A stretch of 64,000 nucleotides of DNA from Hyphomicrobiales bacterium (GCA_900473795.1 UCMT01000024.1:186001-250000); one strand, 5' to 3'. Counted from the first letter of the stretch, positions 35,881 to 46,537 are shown. Numbers and translations: made by a program. Notes: generated from the sequence alone by a model not told the origin.

Positions 35881-36816
35881 CTAACCGCTTGCTCGTATTA
35901 CGCTCTGTTCGACCTTGCTCCAGTGCCGTAGGCCCTGCGTAAGCCGCAACTGCAATCTGCACTCCGTGTCGATAGCATAGTAGCCATTGCTACCCACAGT
36001 GATCTGAATCGAGCCGTCACGGCGGGTCGTCAGAACGTGCCGCCGTTTTCCGGTGGTACGGACAGGCACACCGTCCTCGGAAACCACAGCACGATAGTCA
36101 GGAACCATTCTCTGCGTTTCATGCTCAATGGGCTTGTCCGAGATGATCACGGCGCTCGGTTTGCAGTAGTTGAATACCTCGGGACAAAACCCGTTCTCCC
36201 TGCCGTGATGCGAAGCAACGAGGATGTCCGTGTACTTCAACTTTTCCCGGAAGTCCTGTCGCTGTAACAATGCGCGCCAGCCGGGTTTCTCCAAGTCGCC
36301 AGGGAAGAGAAACTTGCAGCCAGCATACTTGATGAATACAACCAGACTTAGGTCGTTGGTGTGCGTGAATGTCGGGTACTGGTTCCAGAACACGCTCGCG
36401 GTTATGCCCCCCATGTATTGGTCGAACGGTTCGGATACCGGCTGGTTGAATGTGCTGCAGGCGGCGACGTAGCGCTCGGCGTCGGCACTCAGTGGCCCGC
36501 CCTGACGCTTGATCTGCCGCATCTGCTCCCCCGTGTAACTGGGATTCCGAAAGAGCACTGGGACAGTGATACCGACATCCCAAAGCCCTTGAAGATCGCT
36601 CATGTGGTCTTGGTCGGCGTTCGTGATGAACATGTAGTCGAGCCTGTTCCGGCCAAGAGCCTGTGTGATGTAGGTGCTCGGGCGCCAGTCGTCGGCAGAA
36701 CCAGAGCCGATCATCGCCAGCCGGCCACCGTACAGGCCGTTGACGTGCTGCACCATTGCACACGCGCCATGTTGAACATCCCAGATACGAAGACGCATTT
36801 CCCCTTGTGACAGCAT
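35881..36816 (-). CDS. MBL-fold metallo-hydrolase, ComEC-like soluble domain
   Basis: A 311-residue metallo-β-lactamase-fold protein related to the ComEC/Rec2 C-terminal domain. The usual HxHxDH zinc motif reads TNADQDHMSDL, so the first two His are Asn and Asp while the D-H pair stays. The later blocks LFPGDLEKPGW and ASHHGRENGF are normal. Similar altered motifs occur in stand-alone MBL proteins found in variable regions of genomes. The start at 36816 has AGGGA upstream; MRLRIWD at 36798 is possible. Base composition appears lower in G+C than the neighbours, and a tRNA gene lies 212 bases away, so acquisition by transfer is plausible. Nucleic acid or cyclic-nucleotide hydrolysis are guesses. 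Confidence 0.75.
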   Translation of the reverse strand: MLSQGEMRLRIWDVQHGACAMVQHVNGLYGGRLAMIGSGSADDWRPSTYITQALGRNRLDYMFITNADQDHMSDLQGLWDVGITVPVLFRNPSYTGEQMRQIKRQGGPLSADAERYVAACSTFNQPVSEPFDQYMGGITASVFWNQYPTFTHTNDLSLVVFIKYAGCKFLFPGDLEKPGWRALLQRQDFREKLKYTDILVASHHGRENGFCPEVFNYCKPSAVIISDKPIEHETQRMVPDYRAVVSEDGVPVRTTGKRRHVLTTRRDGSIQITVGSNGYYAIDTECRLQLRLTQGLRHWSKVEQSVIRASG

Positions 36817-37028
36817 GCGAATCCCTGCTCCAAGTCACTCACATCAGTTGGGGAACACATCGTGAACTTGTCAAAGGTTGCAGGGGTATGCACAAGCAAC
36901 TGCTTTGCAACGTGCCTTCCGCTACAAGAAGGCCGCGATGGCGCTTACGACAGGCTTATTGGTAAAGCGCTTGACCACACAAGCGCCAACCGCCGCCCTT
37001 GTAACCCACTGTGATTGTTAGGAAAAAA

Positions 37029-37105
37029 TGGCGCACCCGAAGAGATTCGAACTCCTGACCCCCAGATTCGTAGTCTGGTGCTCTATCCAGCTGAGCTACG
37101 GGTGC
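37029..37105 (-). tRNA. tRNA-Arg (anticodon ACG)
   Basis: The acceptor stem GCACCCG pairs with CGGGTGC and CCA is encoded at 37031-37029. The D arm contains AGCTCAGCTGGATAGAGC, and the T arm contains GTTCGAATC. The anticodon stem-loop is CCAGA-CTACGAA-TCTGG, giving ACG, which after A34 deamination reads CGU, CGC and CGA. Total 77 bases with CCA. Confidence 0.95.
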
Positions 37106-37300
37106 GTGGCACTGCGGTGATCACCGCTTGCGTGGCGATCCTCTAAAACGTCCAACCGGGGAATGCAAGCGAATTTCGGCAAAAAGATTTTTTTTTGCGG
37201 CGCAATATCGCTAACATATTGCAAAATTGGAAAAATTCTCTTTCTCAGCTGTCATAGCGCCGTCATTTTGACCCGCTGGGCGCGAAGGCCCCGTCTGCGG

Positions 37301-38782
37301 TCAGGGCCGGGTCTTGGAGCGGAAGGCGTCGAGCGGCACCGGCCGATCCGGCAGTTCGATGCGGAAGAGCGTTCCCGGCGTCGGCTTTTCGACGAGCGCG
37401 ATGGTACCGCCATGGGCAAGCACCAGTTCGCGGGCGATCGCCAGTCCGAGCCCCGTGCCGCCCGAGCGTGCCGAGCCGCGGAAGGCCGCGAACAGGTTTT
37501 CCCGTGCCTTCGGCGGCATGCCGGGGCCGGTGTCATCGACGGAGATGCTGACGACGCTGCCGGTGCGCATTGCCGAGACGGTGATCGCGCGGGGGGAACC
37601 GGCCTCGCCCGGGTCGTTCATCAGCGCCTGCACGGCATTGCGGCAGATATTGTGGACGACGCGGAACAGCTGCTCGCTGTCGGCATCGACCTGCAGCTCA
37701 TCCGGCACCTGGATGCGGAAATCGATGCCGGCATTCGGATCGATCGCCAGCATCTCGCCGACGTCGCTGACCAGCGGCCGGAGCTTGACGAAACGCCGGT
37801 GCGGCGCCGGCTCGGTGGTGCGGCCGTAGGAGAGCACCTCGGTCGTATAGCCGACGGCGCGGTCGATGGTGCGCAGCAGCGTCGGGGCGAAGCGCTTGAC
37901 GATCGGATCGTCGACATCGGCCAGCCGGTCCGAGATCAGTTGCGCCGACGAAAGGATGTTGCGCATGTCGTGGTTGATCTTCGACACGGCAAGGCCGAGA
38001 TCAGCGAGGTTCTTCTGCTGCTTCAGGGTCTTCTGCAACTGCTGCTGCATGGCCGCCAGATGCTGGCCTGCAACCGACAGCTCGTCTTCGCCCGGCGCCG
38101 GCTCGAGCACGCGGGCGGGATCGGCAGGGTCGGCCGAGAAGTCCTGCATGTTGGCGGTCATCCGCCGGATCGGCGCAATCATCAGGCGGCGAATCGCGAG
38201 GAAAATCAGCGTGGCGGTGAACAGCGAAATCGCCAGCGAGAGGAAAAACACGTTGCGGGAATAGATCAGCATCGCCTTGCGCAGGCTCTGATCCTCCATC
38301 ACCACCTCGATGATCGCGTCACTGTCACCCACCGGCCCATAGATCCGCACCACCTTGTCGCCGCCGAACAGCAGCGTGTCAAAGGCGTCGCGGATGGCGG
38401 CAAGCGGCGTCATCGCCGCGACGTCGTATTGCGCATCGACTTCCGGCGGCATGTCCTCGGCGGCGATCAGCCGTGATTCGTCCTTGCGCCTGAGCACGAT
38501 CGCCTTGGTGCCGGTGGCCATCAGCGTTTCTTCCTGCAGCGGACGCGAAAGCTGCACATCCTGGAGACCGTCCACCACCACGCCGGCTGCAGCCGCCGTG
38601 TTGAGCCGGTCTTCCAGCCAGCGGATGCGCATATTGGCGACGGAGGGCACGAAGATCAGCACTTCGGCAAGCATGACGAACGATACCGTAAGGAGCAGCA
38701 GCCTGCCGGAAAGCCCGCGAAAAAAGCCGGTCCGCCGTGGTGGCTTATGCAAGGCTGTGGCCTCTGTCTTTTCTGCCGTCAT
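37301..38782 (-). CDS. Membrane sensor histidine kinase (orphan)
   Basis: A 493-residue kinase. Transmembrane helices are at about residues 28-48 and 177-197 with a periplasmic loop of 130 residues between them, then a HAMP-like segment and a dimerisation helix. The phospho-acceptor is His271 in KINHDMRNILSS; the N box is HNICRNAVQALM, then DDTGPGM and GGTGLGLA. The H box with HDMRN resembles kinases often lacking an adjacent regulator, and no response regulator lies nearby. Signal unknown. Confidence 0.9.
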   Translation of the reverse strand: MTAEKTEATALHKPPRRTGFFRGLSGRLLLLTVSFVMLAEVLIFVPSVANMRIRWLEDRLNTAAAAGVVVDGLQDVQLSRPLQEETLMATGTKAIVLRRKDESRLIAAEDMPPEVDAQYDVAAMTPLAAIRDAFDTLLFGGDKVVRIYGPVGDSDAIIEVVMEDQSLRKAMLIYSRNVFFLSLAISLFTATLIFLAIRRLMIAPIRRMTANMQDFSADPADPARVLEPAPGEDELSVAGQHLAAMQQQLQKTLKQQKNLADLGLAVSKINHDMRNILSSAQLISDRLADVDDPIVKRFAPTLLRTIDRAVGYTTEVLSYGRTTEPAPHRRFVKLRPLVSDVGEMLAIDPNAGIDFRIQVPDELQVDADSEQLFRVVHNICRNAVQALMNDPGEAGSPRAITVSAMRTGSVVSISVDDTGPGMPPKARENLFAAFRGSARSGGTGLGLAIARELVLAHGGTIALVEKPTPGTLFRIELPDRPVPLDAFRSKTRP

Positions 38783-39038
38783 GTTCTTTGCGCGTTCCCG
38801 CCTCAGCCAAGACGCCGCGGCAGCCGGATGACGGCCCGGGCGAACGGCTTACGTGTCAGAGCTGTATAATAGGCGATGACCGCGCGTTTTCCAATCTCCG
38901 TCATGGATAGGGCGCGATGGCGCTCGCCCCAAATACCGCAGCGACTCGGCCGTTGGCGATGATCAGACCTGTCGCGACGCGCTCCACCAATGATCGCGGT
39001 GAAAAACATCGCCGTGATCGAACCTGGAAAATGCAAAA
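38783..39038. other. Gap between histidine kinase and chemoreceptor
   Basis: An open reverse frame of 89 codons covers part of it, but its residues (RAVIAYYTALTRKPF and similar) match no family I know and no ribosome site stands out. Nothing else was recognised. Confidence 0.3.
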
Positions 39039-39069
39039 ATCCCGCGGCGATAGCGGATCGCCGCGGGAT
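39039..39069 (-). terminator. Rho-independent terminator of the chemoreceptor gene
   Basis: atcccgcggcgat and atcgccgcgggat form a 13-bp perfect stem around agcgg, 31 bases past the stop; on the transcribed strand it ends in ATTTTTGC. Confidence 0.9.
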
Positions 39070-39099
39070 CATTTGTTCAACGCCTGACCGGAAACCGGA

Positions 39100-41106
39100 T
39101 CAGAATTCTTCCCAGTTGTCCTTCGACACGGCGGCGCTCGCCGCGCCGCCACCGAAGGCACGGGCGACGGTGCCGAGCATCTTGCGGGCCGGCGAGGCAA
39201 CCGGACGGGCGCTTTCCCGGACCGGTGCGACGACCCTGTGCGGCGGGGAGTCGTTGAGCTTGAAGTGCGAGATCAGCCGGGCGAGGTTGTCGGTTTCGGC
39301 CGAGAGCTTGTGGGTCGCGGCGTTCGCCTCCTCCACCATGGCGGCGTTCTGCTGCGTTACCTGGTCCATCTGGTTGACGGCGATGCTGACTTCGCTGAGA
39401 CCCGTCGACTGTTCGCGGGCGGCCGTGGCGATCGAGTGGATATGGTCGTTGATCTTCAGCACCCGCGTTTCGATCTGGCCGAGAACCTGGCCGGTCTCCT
39501 GCACGAGCTTGACGCCGGTTGCCACCTCCGAGCCGGATTTGGCGATCAGCGCCTTGATGTCCTTGGCGGCGCTGGCGGCCCGCTGGGCAAGTTCGCGAAC
39601 CTCCTGCGCGACGACGGCAAAACCCTTGCCCGCATCGCCGGCACGCGCCGCCTCGACACCGGCATTGAGCGCCAGAAGATTGGTCTGGAAGGCGATCTCG
39701 TCGATGACGTTGGTGATCTGGCCGATTTCGCTGGAAGCCTGCTCGATGCGGCCCATGGCGTCGACCGCATTGCGGACCACTTCGCCGGATTGGGCCGCAC
39801 TCTGCTTGGCCTCGGTGACCATGACGGTCGCCTCCTGGGCACGGTCGGTCGAGTTGCGGACGGCGACGGTGATTTCCTCCAGTGCCGCCGAGGTCTCTTC
39901 GAGCGATGCTGCCTGCTGCTCGGTGCGCTTTGCCAGATCGTCGGCGGCGGAGCGCAGTTCGATCGAGTTGCCGTTGATCGAATCGGTCGTCGTGCGGATC
40001 TCGCGCAGCGTGTTTTGCAGGGTCGACAGCGTATCGTTGACGTTCTGCTGCAGTTCGGCGAAGGCGCCGTGGAAGGTGCCGTTCATGTCCTGCGTCAGGT
40101 CGCCGACAGCGAGGCTGGCGATGACGCGCCGCGTCTCGTTGATGCCGCTGTCGACGCTGCCGACCAGTTCGTTGACGCTTGCAGCGAAACGGTTGAGGTC
40201 GGCGTCGTCGTAGTCCTTGTTGATGCGCCGGGTAAAATCACCGGCCGCGGCCGCGGCAACGACCACCGCGATGCTCGACTGCAGGTCGGCACTCTTTTGG
40301 CGCAGCGCCGTTTCCTGGGCGTTGAGTTCGCGCACCGCAAGACCGTTGCGCTTGAAGACTTCGACGGCAGCCGCCATTTCGCCGATTTCGTCCTTGCGGC
40401 CGGCAAAGGGCACGTCGGCGTCGAGATCGCCCTCGGCGAGCCGCTTCATCGTACCCGTCAGCCTGACGATCGGCTGGCTCAGTTCCTTCGTGCCGATGTA
40501 GAAGGCGGTGCCGAGGCCGGCAACAAATCCGATGCCGGCCGTCACGAGGACGATCAGGATCATCTGTCTTTCGATGGCGCCCAGCTCTTCCTGAATTGCC
40601 TCCAGCGCGGCGCGGTCCGTGTCCACGACAGCGTCGATCTCGGCCTGGAAGGCCTTACGGTTGGCGCGGTTGAGCTCGTTGTTGCCCTGCTCGTTGGCAG
40701 CCTGCGGCGAGACCTCCTGGCTGAGCCGCGCCGTCTCCGTGCGGAACGTGCGGAATTCGGCGGCACGCTTGACCACCGCCTCGAACGCCGGCAGTTCCTC
40801 CGGCGGCACCAGAGGCCGCCAGTCGGCGAGAAGCGTATCCATCTTGCCGAGGTTCTTCATCAGGCCTTCGGCGAAGGACTTGGATTTCTCGACCGTCGGA
40901 GCCGCGTAGATGCCGCGCGATTCCATCACCACCGCGGTCACCAGGCGGTTCAGGCGTTCGCCGTTGAAGGCGCGGTCCGAGGCATTGTCGAACTGGACGA
41001 GCCTGGCGTTGTATTGCGTGATCACGGTCAGCGCCATGCCCGTCACGGCCAGCGTGATCAGGCTCATCACGCCGACTATGAGATAGATCTTACCTCGAAT
41101 TTTCAT
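39100..41106 (-). CDS. Methyl-accepting chemotaxis protein
   Basis: A 668-residue chemoreceptor: transmembrane helix at about 8-30, periplasmic sensor of about 150 residues, second helix near 190-212, one or two HAMP segments, then the cytoplasmic coiled coil with the signalling tip [23 protein letters not shown] (given in two parts: [23 protein letters not shown]). The C-terminus NWEEF is a tether of the kind that recruits CheR/CheB. The start [12 protein letters not shown] at 41106 has AAGGAG upstream. A terminator follows. Ligand unknown. Confidence 0.95.
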   Translation of the reverse strand: MKIRGKIYLIVGVMSLITLAVTGMALTVITQYNARLVQFDNASDRAFNGERLNRLVTAVVMESRGIYAAPTVEKSKSFAEGLMKNLGKMDTLLADWRPLVPPEELPAFEAVVKRAAEFRTFRTETARLSQEVSPQAANEQGNNELNRANRKAFQAEIDAVVDTDRAALEAIQEELGAIERQMILIVLVTAGIGFVAGLGTAFYIGTKELSQPIVRLTGTMKRLAEGDLDADVPFAGRKDEIGEMAAAVEVFKRNGLAVRELNAQETALRQKSADLQSSIAVVVAAAAAGDFTRRINKDYDDADLNRFAASVNELVGSVDSGINETRRVIASLAVGDLTQDMNGTFHGAFAELQQNVNDTLSTLQNTLREIRTTTDSINGNSIELRSAADDLAKRTEQQAASLEETSAALEEITVAVRNSTDRAQEATVMVTEAKQSAAQSGEVVRNAVDAMGRIEQASSEIGQITNVIDEIAFQTNLLALNAGVEAARAGDAGKGFAVVAQEVRELAQRAASAAKDIKALIAKSGSEVATGVKLVQETGQVLGQIETRVLKINDHIHSIATAAREQSTGLSEVSIAVNQMDQVTQQNAAMVEEANAATHKLSAETDNLARLISHFKLNDSPPHRVVAPVRESARPVASPARKMLGTVARAFGGGAASAAVSKDNWEEF

Positions 41107-41523
41107 GCGGACATGTCTCCTTGGAACCTGCAAAAGGCCTGGAAGCGGCAACTTACAGGCTTGGTTATATGCGGAGACACTAAGTCAAAGATGATTAACG
41201 AAGCTCTTCCCTGACGGATAGAATTCTAGGAATTCCGTCTTAGGGATTTCTTCAGCTTCTTATATTAAAACGCTCTAATTTTCAATCCTGCATTGAAACG
41301 ACCGACGCAAATCGCGCGGCATCCGACGCGATCGGGAACGCCTGAAAACGCGCAAATCCCAGCTTTTCTGCGCCGGCAATTGACTTTCCCGCGTCTTTGC
41401 TCTTATAAGCCGCCCCACGTCCGGACAAGTCCCCTTGCCCCGTGCAAAGCCGTGGCCGGAACGTAACGCTCCCTTGCTTAAAAGCAAACCCAAGAAGGGC
41501 CGCACACCGCGGTATTAAAATAA
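41107..41523. other. 417-base divergent gap between chemoreceptor and rpmH
   Basis: A/T-rich around 41210-41285 and containing the rpmH promoter at 41380-41408. No further gene was seen. DnaA boxes were not found by eye. Confidence 0.5.
41380..41408 (+). promoter_or_regulatory. Sigma70-type promoter of rpmH-rnpA-yidC
   Basis: TTGACT at 41380-41385 and TTATAA at 41403-41408 are separated by exactly 17 bases. The transcript would start near 41415, leaving a leader of about 110 bases before rpmH. Confidence 0.75.
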
Positions 41524-41661
41524 ATGTCGAAGCGTACCTATCAACCGTCCAAGCTTGTTCGCAAGCGCCGTCACGGCTTCCGTGCACGTATCGCCACCAA
41601 GGGTGGCCGCAAGGTTATCGTTGCCCGCCGGGCACGTGGCCGCAAGCGTCTGTCGGCTTAA
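41524..41661 (+). CDS. rpmH: 50S ribosomal protein L34
   Basis: A 45-residue, very basic protein: it starts [20 protein letters not shown], continues with ATKGGRK in the middle and ends [10 protein letters not shown], the L34 signature. It binds 23S rRNA in the large subunit. Most homologues have 44 residues beginning MKRTYQPS; here an extra Ser follows Met. First gene of the conserved rpmH-rnpA-yidC group. Confidence 0.97.
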   Translation: MSKRTYQPSKLVRKRRHGFRARIATKGGRKVIVARRARGRKRLSA

Positions 41662-41693
41662 GCCGATCGGGCCCGAAGAAAGAATGCGGGCAC

Positions 41694-42092
41694 ATGACGT
41701 CAAATAATCAAAAATCGACTGTCGGGCGGCTGAAAAGCCGGCCGCAGTTTCTTGCTGTGCGCAAAGGAGAGCAGCGGAAAGGCCCGTTGTTCCTTCTCGA
41801 GGTTCTTGATCGTGGCGAACCGGAGAGCCAGCCCCGCTGCGGCTTCACCGTCACCAAGAAACACGGCAATGCCGTGGAACGCAACCGGATGCGCCGGCGC
41901 CTGAAAGAGGCGGTGCGACTGTCTGCCGGGTTTGCAATGAAGCCCGGACACGACTATGTGATTGTCGCCAGACGCGACCTCCTCGACGCTCCCTTCGAGC
42001 GGCTGGTGGGAGGGCTCCGCGAGCGGATCGAAAACAAGCAGAAAATTCACGGCCGCAGCCGGCCGGCTTCAGGAAAGAATGATGGAAAATAA
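41694..42092 (+). CDS. rnpA: Ribonuclease P protein component
   Basis: A 132-residue basic protein that helps the RNase P RNA mature tRNA 5' ends. The RNR-type signature is [15 protein letters not shown] near residue 62-76, preceded by [13 protein letters not shown]. The start [19 protein letters not shown] at 41694 lies 32 bases after rpmH. Its stop overlaps the start of yidC, so the three are co-transcribed. Confidence 0.93.
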   Translation: MTSNNQKSTVGRLKSRPQFLAVRKGEQRKGPLFLLEVLDRGEPESQPRCGFTVTKKHGNAVERNRMRRRLKEAVRLSAGFAMKPGHDYVIVARRDLLDAPFERLVGGLRERIENKQKIHGRSRPASGKNDGK

Positions 42093-43869
42093 CCGCAATT
42101 ACTTCGTGGCGATTGCCCTGTCGGTGCTCATCCTGATCGCCTGGCAGTTTCTCTACGTCAATCCGAAGATAGAGAAAGAGCGTGTTGCGGCAGAGCAGAC
42201 CCAGACGCAGGCCAACCCGGCGGCTGGCGACCAGACCCCGGCAGGACAGACGGCGACCGGGCAGACCCCGGCCGGCGCGGTTCCCGGCAGCAACGAGAGC
42301 CGCGAACAGGCGATCGCCAAATCGGCCCGCGTGACCATCGACACGCCGGCGCTCAGCGGCTCGATCAACCTGACCGGCGCCCGCCTCGACGACCTGAAGC
42401 TCAAGGAATATCACGAGACCGTCGACGACAAGAGCCCGATCATCACGCTCTTCAGCCCGGCCGACACCAAGGACGGCTATTTCACCGAACTCGGTTATAT
42501 CGGCAACGAGGCGAGCGGCACGGTTCCCGGCCCGGCGACCGTCTGGAGCGTCAAGAGCGGCGACAAGCTGGCGACCGCGACACCGGTGGCCCTGACCTTC
42601 ACCAACGAAAAGGGCGTGGTCTTCACCCGCACCATTTCGGTGGACGAACACTTCATGTTCCAGATCACCGATACCATCAACAACGGCAGCGGCGCTCCGG
42701 TTTCGCTGTCCTCCTACGGCCGCGTCACCCGCTTCAACAAGCCGACGACGCCGAGCATCTATGTGCTGCACGAAGGCTTCATCGGCGTGATCGGCGAGCA
42801 CGGGCTGAACGAAGTCGCCTATGGCAAGGTCGAGGACGACGCGCCGATCCAGCCCGGCAAGACGACGACCGGTTGGCTCGGCATCACCGACAAATACTGG
42901 GCCGCGACGATCGTGCCGCCGCAGGCGACGCCCTACGAAGCGAAGTTCGCGCATTTCCCCGACGGCCGTCCGCGCTATCAGGCAGATTACAAGCAGGACG
43001 CGATTACGATCGCGCCCGGCCAGTCGACCGATCTGAAGGCTCTGGTTTTCGCCGGCGCCAAGCAGGTTCCGTTGGTCGATGGCTACGAGAAGTCCTATTC
43101 CATTCCGCAGTTCGACCTGCTGATCGACTGGGGCTGGTTCTACTTCATCACCAAGCCGATGTTCAAACTGATGGATTTCTTCTTCCGATACTTCGGCAAT
43201 TTCGGCGTCGCCATCCTTCTGACCACCATCGTCGTCAAGGCGCTGTTCTTCCCGCTCGCCAGCAAGCAATACGCTTCGATGGCGAACATGAAGAAGGTTC
43301 AGCCGAAGATGGAGGAACTGAAGAAGAAGCACGGCGACGACCGCATGGCGTTGCAGCAGGGGATGATGCAGCTCTACAAGGACGAGAAGATCAACCCGAT
43401 CGCCGGCTGCTGGCCGATCCTCTTCCAGATTCCGGTGTTCTTCGCGCTCTACAAGGTGATCTATGTCACCATCGAGATGCGTCATGCGCCGTTCTTCGGC
43501 TGGATCCAGGACCTGTCCGCGCCGGATCCGACCTCGCTGTTCAACCTGTTCGGCCTTCTGCCGTTTGCGGTTCCGCATGCGCTGATGATCGGCGTCTGGC
43601 CGCTGATCATGGGCATCACCATGTTCCTGCAGATGCGCATGAACCCGACGCCGCCGGATCCGACCCAGGCAATGCTGTTCACCTGGATGCCGCTGGTCTT
43701 CACCTTCATGCTGTCCAGCTTCCCGGCCGGTCTGGTCATCTACTGGGCCTGGAACAACACGCTGTCGATCACCCAGCAGGCGATCATCATGAAGCGCCAC
43801 GGCGTCAAGATCGAACTGTTCGACAATCTCAAGGGCCTGTTCGCCAGGAAACCCAAACCGGCCGAGTAG
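42082..43869 (+). CDS. yidC: Membrane protein insertase YidC
   Basis: A 595-residue insertase of the inner membrane: N-terminal helix (residues 6-22), a long periplasmic domain after an Ala/Gln/Thr-rich linker (about 35-75), and five C-terminal helices. The cytoplasmic hairpin is [19 protein letters not shown], followed by [28 protein letters not shown] at 42082 is chosen because AGGAAAG is better spaced for it than for the ATG directly before at 42079. The start overlaps rnpA by 11 bases. Confidence 0.96.
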   Translation: MENNRNYFVAIALSVLILIAWQFLYVNPKIEKERVAAEQTQTQANPAAGDQTPAGQTATGQTPAGAVPGSNESREQAIAKSARVTIDTPALSGSINLTGARLDDLKLKEYHETVDDKSPIITLFSPADTKDGYFTELGYIGNEASGTVPGPATVWSVKSGDKLATATPVALTFTNEKGVVFTRTISVDEHFMFQITDTINNGSGAPVSLSSYGRVTRFNKPTTPSIYVLHEGFIGVIGEHGLNEVAYGKVEDDAPIQPGKTTTGWLGITDKYWAATIVPPQATPYEAKFAHFPDGRPRYQADYKQDAITIAPGQSTDLKALVFAGAKQVPLVDGYEKSYSIPQFDLLIDWGWFYFITKPMFKLMDFFFRYFGNFGVAILLTTIVVKALFFPLASKQYASMANMKKVQPKMEELKKKHGDDRMALQQGMMQLYKDEKINPIAGCWPILFQIPVFFALYKVIYVTIEMRHAPFFGWIQDLSAPDPTSLFNLFGLLPFAVPHALMIGVWPLIMGITMFLQMRMNPTPPDPTQAMLFTWMPLVFTFMLSSFPAGLVIYWAWNNTLSITQQAIIMKRHGVKIELFDNLKGLFARKPKPAE

Positions 43870-43889
43870 GCCGGAATACGCTGAAAGCC

Positions 43890-43919
43890 AAAGGCCCCGG
43901 ATCGCTTCCGGGGCCTTTT
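43890..43919 (+). terminator. Rho-independent terminator after yidC
   Basis: aaaggccccgga and tccggggcctttt form a 12-bp stem with a five-base loop ending in TTTT, 20 bases past the yidC stop. It closes the rpmH-rnpA-yidC operon. Confidence 0.92.
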
Positions 43920-44144
43920 GTTTTGGACTTGCCGCCTTGGCGTTCAGGCCTCCCAGGAGGCCAACGGTCCGGGTCCGCCGCTCGGCTTCGCGAATGAGCA
44001 CGCACCCGAAGCTTTTCAAGCGCTTTGCCGACAACCCGCTTTCCGCTACAGCCACGGCGTTTGCGACAGGCCCCTGTCGCGCCTATCGGCGTCCGCGCCA
44101 CAAATCGTATCTACACTCCAGCGGTCTCCAACCGGATTCATGCC

Positions 44145-45062
44145 ATGTCGCAGCCTTCCGCCTTGCCGCAGTCCGTAGCCACAGGATCACAAAACCCGGG
44201 TCAGGGCGCAATGCTGGTGCTCGGCTCGGCCGTCGTCTGGAGCTTCGGCGGCACGCTGGCGCGGTTCCTTGCGCTCGAGGACGGCTGGACCATCGTCTTC
44301 TGGCGGTCGCTGTTTGCCGCACTGTTTCTCACCGGCTTCATGCTTTTGCGCGATGGCCCGCGCGGCACGGCGACACTCTTCCGCAACATGGGCCTGCCCG
44401 GCATCGCCGTCGGTCTCTGCTTTGCCGTCGCCTCGACCTCGTTCATCCTGGCGCTCGCCTACACCACCGTCGCCAATGTCGTGTTGATCCAGGCCGGCGT
44501 GCCGCTGATCGCCGCGCTCATCGGCTGGCTCGTCTTCCGTGAGCGTATTTCGCGCCTGACATGGCTCGCCATCGCAGCCGTGATCGGCGGTGTCGCCATC
44601 ATGGTGTCGGATTCGATGAGCGGCGCCGTCTCGCCGATCGGCGATGCGCTTGCCATGCTCATCGCCTTCGTCTTTGCGCTCGCCACCGTGATTACCCGCC
44701 GCTACGCCCATGTCCGCATGACGCCGGCCGCCTGCTTCGGCACCATTGTCGCCGGCACCGTCGCGGCGGTCATGTCCTCCAGCCTCGCTGTCACCACATC
44801 AGAACTCGGCATCCTCGTGACCTTCGGCGCGCTCAATTTCGGCTTGGGGCTAGCACTGTTCGTCACCGGCGCACGGCTCATCCCGTCCGCGCTCGCCGCC
44901 CTTCTCGGAACGGCTGAAACCGTTCTTGCGCCACTCTGGGTCGCCTTGATCCACGGCGAGATCCCGAGCTTGAATACCATACTCGGCGGCATCGTCGTGC
45001 TCACCGCCCTCCTCTCCTATCTCAGCGTCGAATTATGGCGCCAGCGACGCGCGCTCGGCTGA
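44145..45062 (+). CDS. EamA-family transporter
   Basis: A 305-residue drug/metabolite-superfamily protein with ten hydrophobic helices in two EamA halves (VVWSFGGTLARF near the N-terminus; second half from MTPAACFGTIVAG). The end of each half keeps the Gly/Ala-rich GVPLIAALIGWLVFRER and LGTAETVLAPLWVALIHGE signatures. Substrate unknown. It sits between yidC and engB, which are adjacent in many rhizobia. Confidence 0.87.
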   Translation: MSQPSALPQSVATGSQNPGQGAMLVLGSAVVWSFGGTLARFLALEDGWTIVFWRSLFAALFLTGFMLLRDGPRGTATLFRNMGLPGIAVGLCFAVASTSFILALAYTTVANVVLIQAGVPLIAALIGWLVFRERISRLTWLAIAAVIGGVAIMVSDSMSGAVSPIGDALAMLIAFVFALATVITRRYAHVRMTPAACFGTIVAGTVAAVMSSSLAVTTSELGILVTFGALNFGLGLALFVTGARLIPSALAALLGTAETVLAPLWVALIHGEIPSLNTILGGIVVLTALLSYLSVELWRQRRALG

Positions 45063-45145
45063 GCCGGCGTTGCACAAGTCGCAACTTTCCTTGACTTGAC
45101 GGCGCAAAACCGCGAAGTCGTGGGCGAGACCAAGGACAGGACGCC

Positions 45146-45799
45146 ATGACAGACATCAAGCCGCAGGACGACAAGCCCCTCTTCGGGCGGCCGTGGATAT
45201 TCATTCGCGGCGTGCCGTCGATGAAGTTCCTGCCGCCGGAAGGCCCGCTGGAGATCGCCTTTGCGGGCCGCTCCAATGTCGGCAAGTCGTCGCTGATCAA
45301 TGCGCTGGTGGGGCAGAAAGGTCTCGCCCGCACCTCCAACACTCCGGGCCGCACCCAGGAGCTCAACTATTTCGTACCCGACGGCTATTCCGGCGAAGCC
45401 GGCGACCTGCCGCCGATGGCGCTCGTCGACATGCCCGGCTACGGCTATGCGCAGGCGCCGAAGGAACATGTCGATGCCTGGACCAAGCTGGTCTTCGACT
45501 ATCTGCGCGGCCGCTCGACGCTGAAGCGCGTCTATGTGCTGATCGACAGCCGCCACGGCATCAAGAAGAACGACGAGGACGTGCTCTCCCTGCTCGACAA
45601 GGCGGCGGTGTCCTACCAGATCGTGCTGACCAAGACCGACAAGATCAAGGAGCCGGCGGTTCCGAAGCTGATTGCCGAAACGCTGGAAAAGATCAGGAAA
45701 AGGCCGGCCGCCTTCCCGGAAGTCCTCTCCACCTCCTCGGACAAGGGCAACGGCCTCGAAGAACTGCGTGGCGCCATCCGCACCGCAATCGCTAGCTGA
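45146..45799 (+). CDS. engB: Ribosome biogenesis GTP-binding protein YsxC/EngB
   Basis: A 217-residue GTPase needed for large-subunit assembly. G1 is GRSNVGKSS at residues 41-49, G2 region NTPGRTQ, G3 is DMPGYGYA at about 95-102, and G4 is TKTDK near 163. Start MTDIKPQDD follows GGACAGGACGCC. Its usual partner argB lies 4.5 kb downstream rather than next door. Confidence 0.95.
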   Translation: MTDIKPQDDKPLFGRPWIFIRGVPSMKFLPPEGPLEIAFAGRSNVGKSSLINALVGQKGLARTSNTPGRTQELNYFVPDGYSGEAGDLPPMALVDMPGYGYAQAPKEHVDAWTKLVFDYLRGRSTLKRVYVLIDSRHGIKKNDEDVLSLLDKAAVSYQIVLTKTDKIKEPAVPKLIAETLEKIRKRPAAFPEVLSTSSDKGNGLEELRGAIRTAIAS

Positions 45800-45900
45800 C
45801 CGGCCTGCCCCACTACCCCGGCAGCATAGATGCACTATCTCCCAGCGCGAGGTCGCCTTGCGGCAGCCTCCGAGACGTCAAGCGTGGAGGGAGAAGCAAA

Positions 45901-46440
45901 ATGTCTGATCTGATTGTCATCGGCTTCGACAACACCGAGGAAGCCGACAGGGTGCTTCTGAAGCTGAACCTGCTGAAAAAGGAATATCTCGTCGATCTTG
46001 AGGACGCCGTCGTCGTCGTGCGTGACGAGGCCGGCAAGGTTCACCTGAAGCAGAGCGTCAATCTGGCCGCCATCGGCGCGACATCCGGTCTCCTGAGTGG
46101 CGCGCTGTGGGGCGGGCTCGTCGGCCTGCTGTTCCTCAATCCGCTCGCCGGGTTTGCCCTCGGCGGCGCGATTGGCGCCGGCACCGGTGCTCTTTCGGGC
46201 TCCCTTGCCGATTACGGAATCGATGACGACTTCATCAAATCCTTGGGCGCGAACATTCCGAACAATTCTTCGGCGCTCTTCGTGCTCGTGCGCAAGGTAC
46301 AGCCCGAAAAGGTGATGGCGGAGCTATCCGGCCTGCGTGGCAGGGTGATCAAGACATCGCTTTCGCCGGAACAGGAGACGAAGCTTCAGGAAGCGCTCTC
46401 GGGGACGCAGCCGGAATCGCCGACACCGGGAACCTTTTAA
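45901..46440 (+). CDS. DUF1269 family protein
   Basis: A 179-residue protein with an N-terminal ferredoxin-like part (SDLIVIGFDNTEEADRVLLK), a central glycine/alanine-rich hydrophobic hairpin (about 60-105) and a second α/β part (NIPNNSSALFVLVRKVQPEKV). This is the DUF1269 layout; members are small membrane-associated stress proteins of unknown function. GGAGGGAG is a strong ribosome site. Confidence 0.85.
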   Translation: MSDLIVIGFDNTEEADRVLLKLNLLKKEYLVDLEDAVVVVRDEAGKVHLKQSVNLAAIGATSGLLSGALWGGLVGLLFLNPLAGFALGGAIGAGTGALSGSLADYGIDDDFIKSLGANIPNNSSALFVLVRKVQPEKVMAELSGLRGRVIKTSLSPEQETKLQEALSGTQPESPTPGTF

Positions 46441-46537
46441 TGGACGGCGGGCCACGGCGCGGTGCCAAAAGTGGTCATTGATCGGCGTCTGATCGACGGG
46501 TAAGGACGTTTGCGTCCCTCCCGCCGACAGGCTCTTC

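Noticed and set aside
35881-37105. A complete genomic island or prophage at tRNA-Arg
   Set aside because: No integrase, no repeated tRNA end and only one atypical gene are visible; at most a remnant.
38803-39072. Reverse 89-codon frame between the kinase and the chemoreceptor
   Set aside because: It overlaps the chemoreceptor terminator and shows no family motif.
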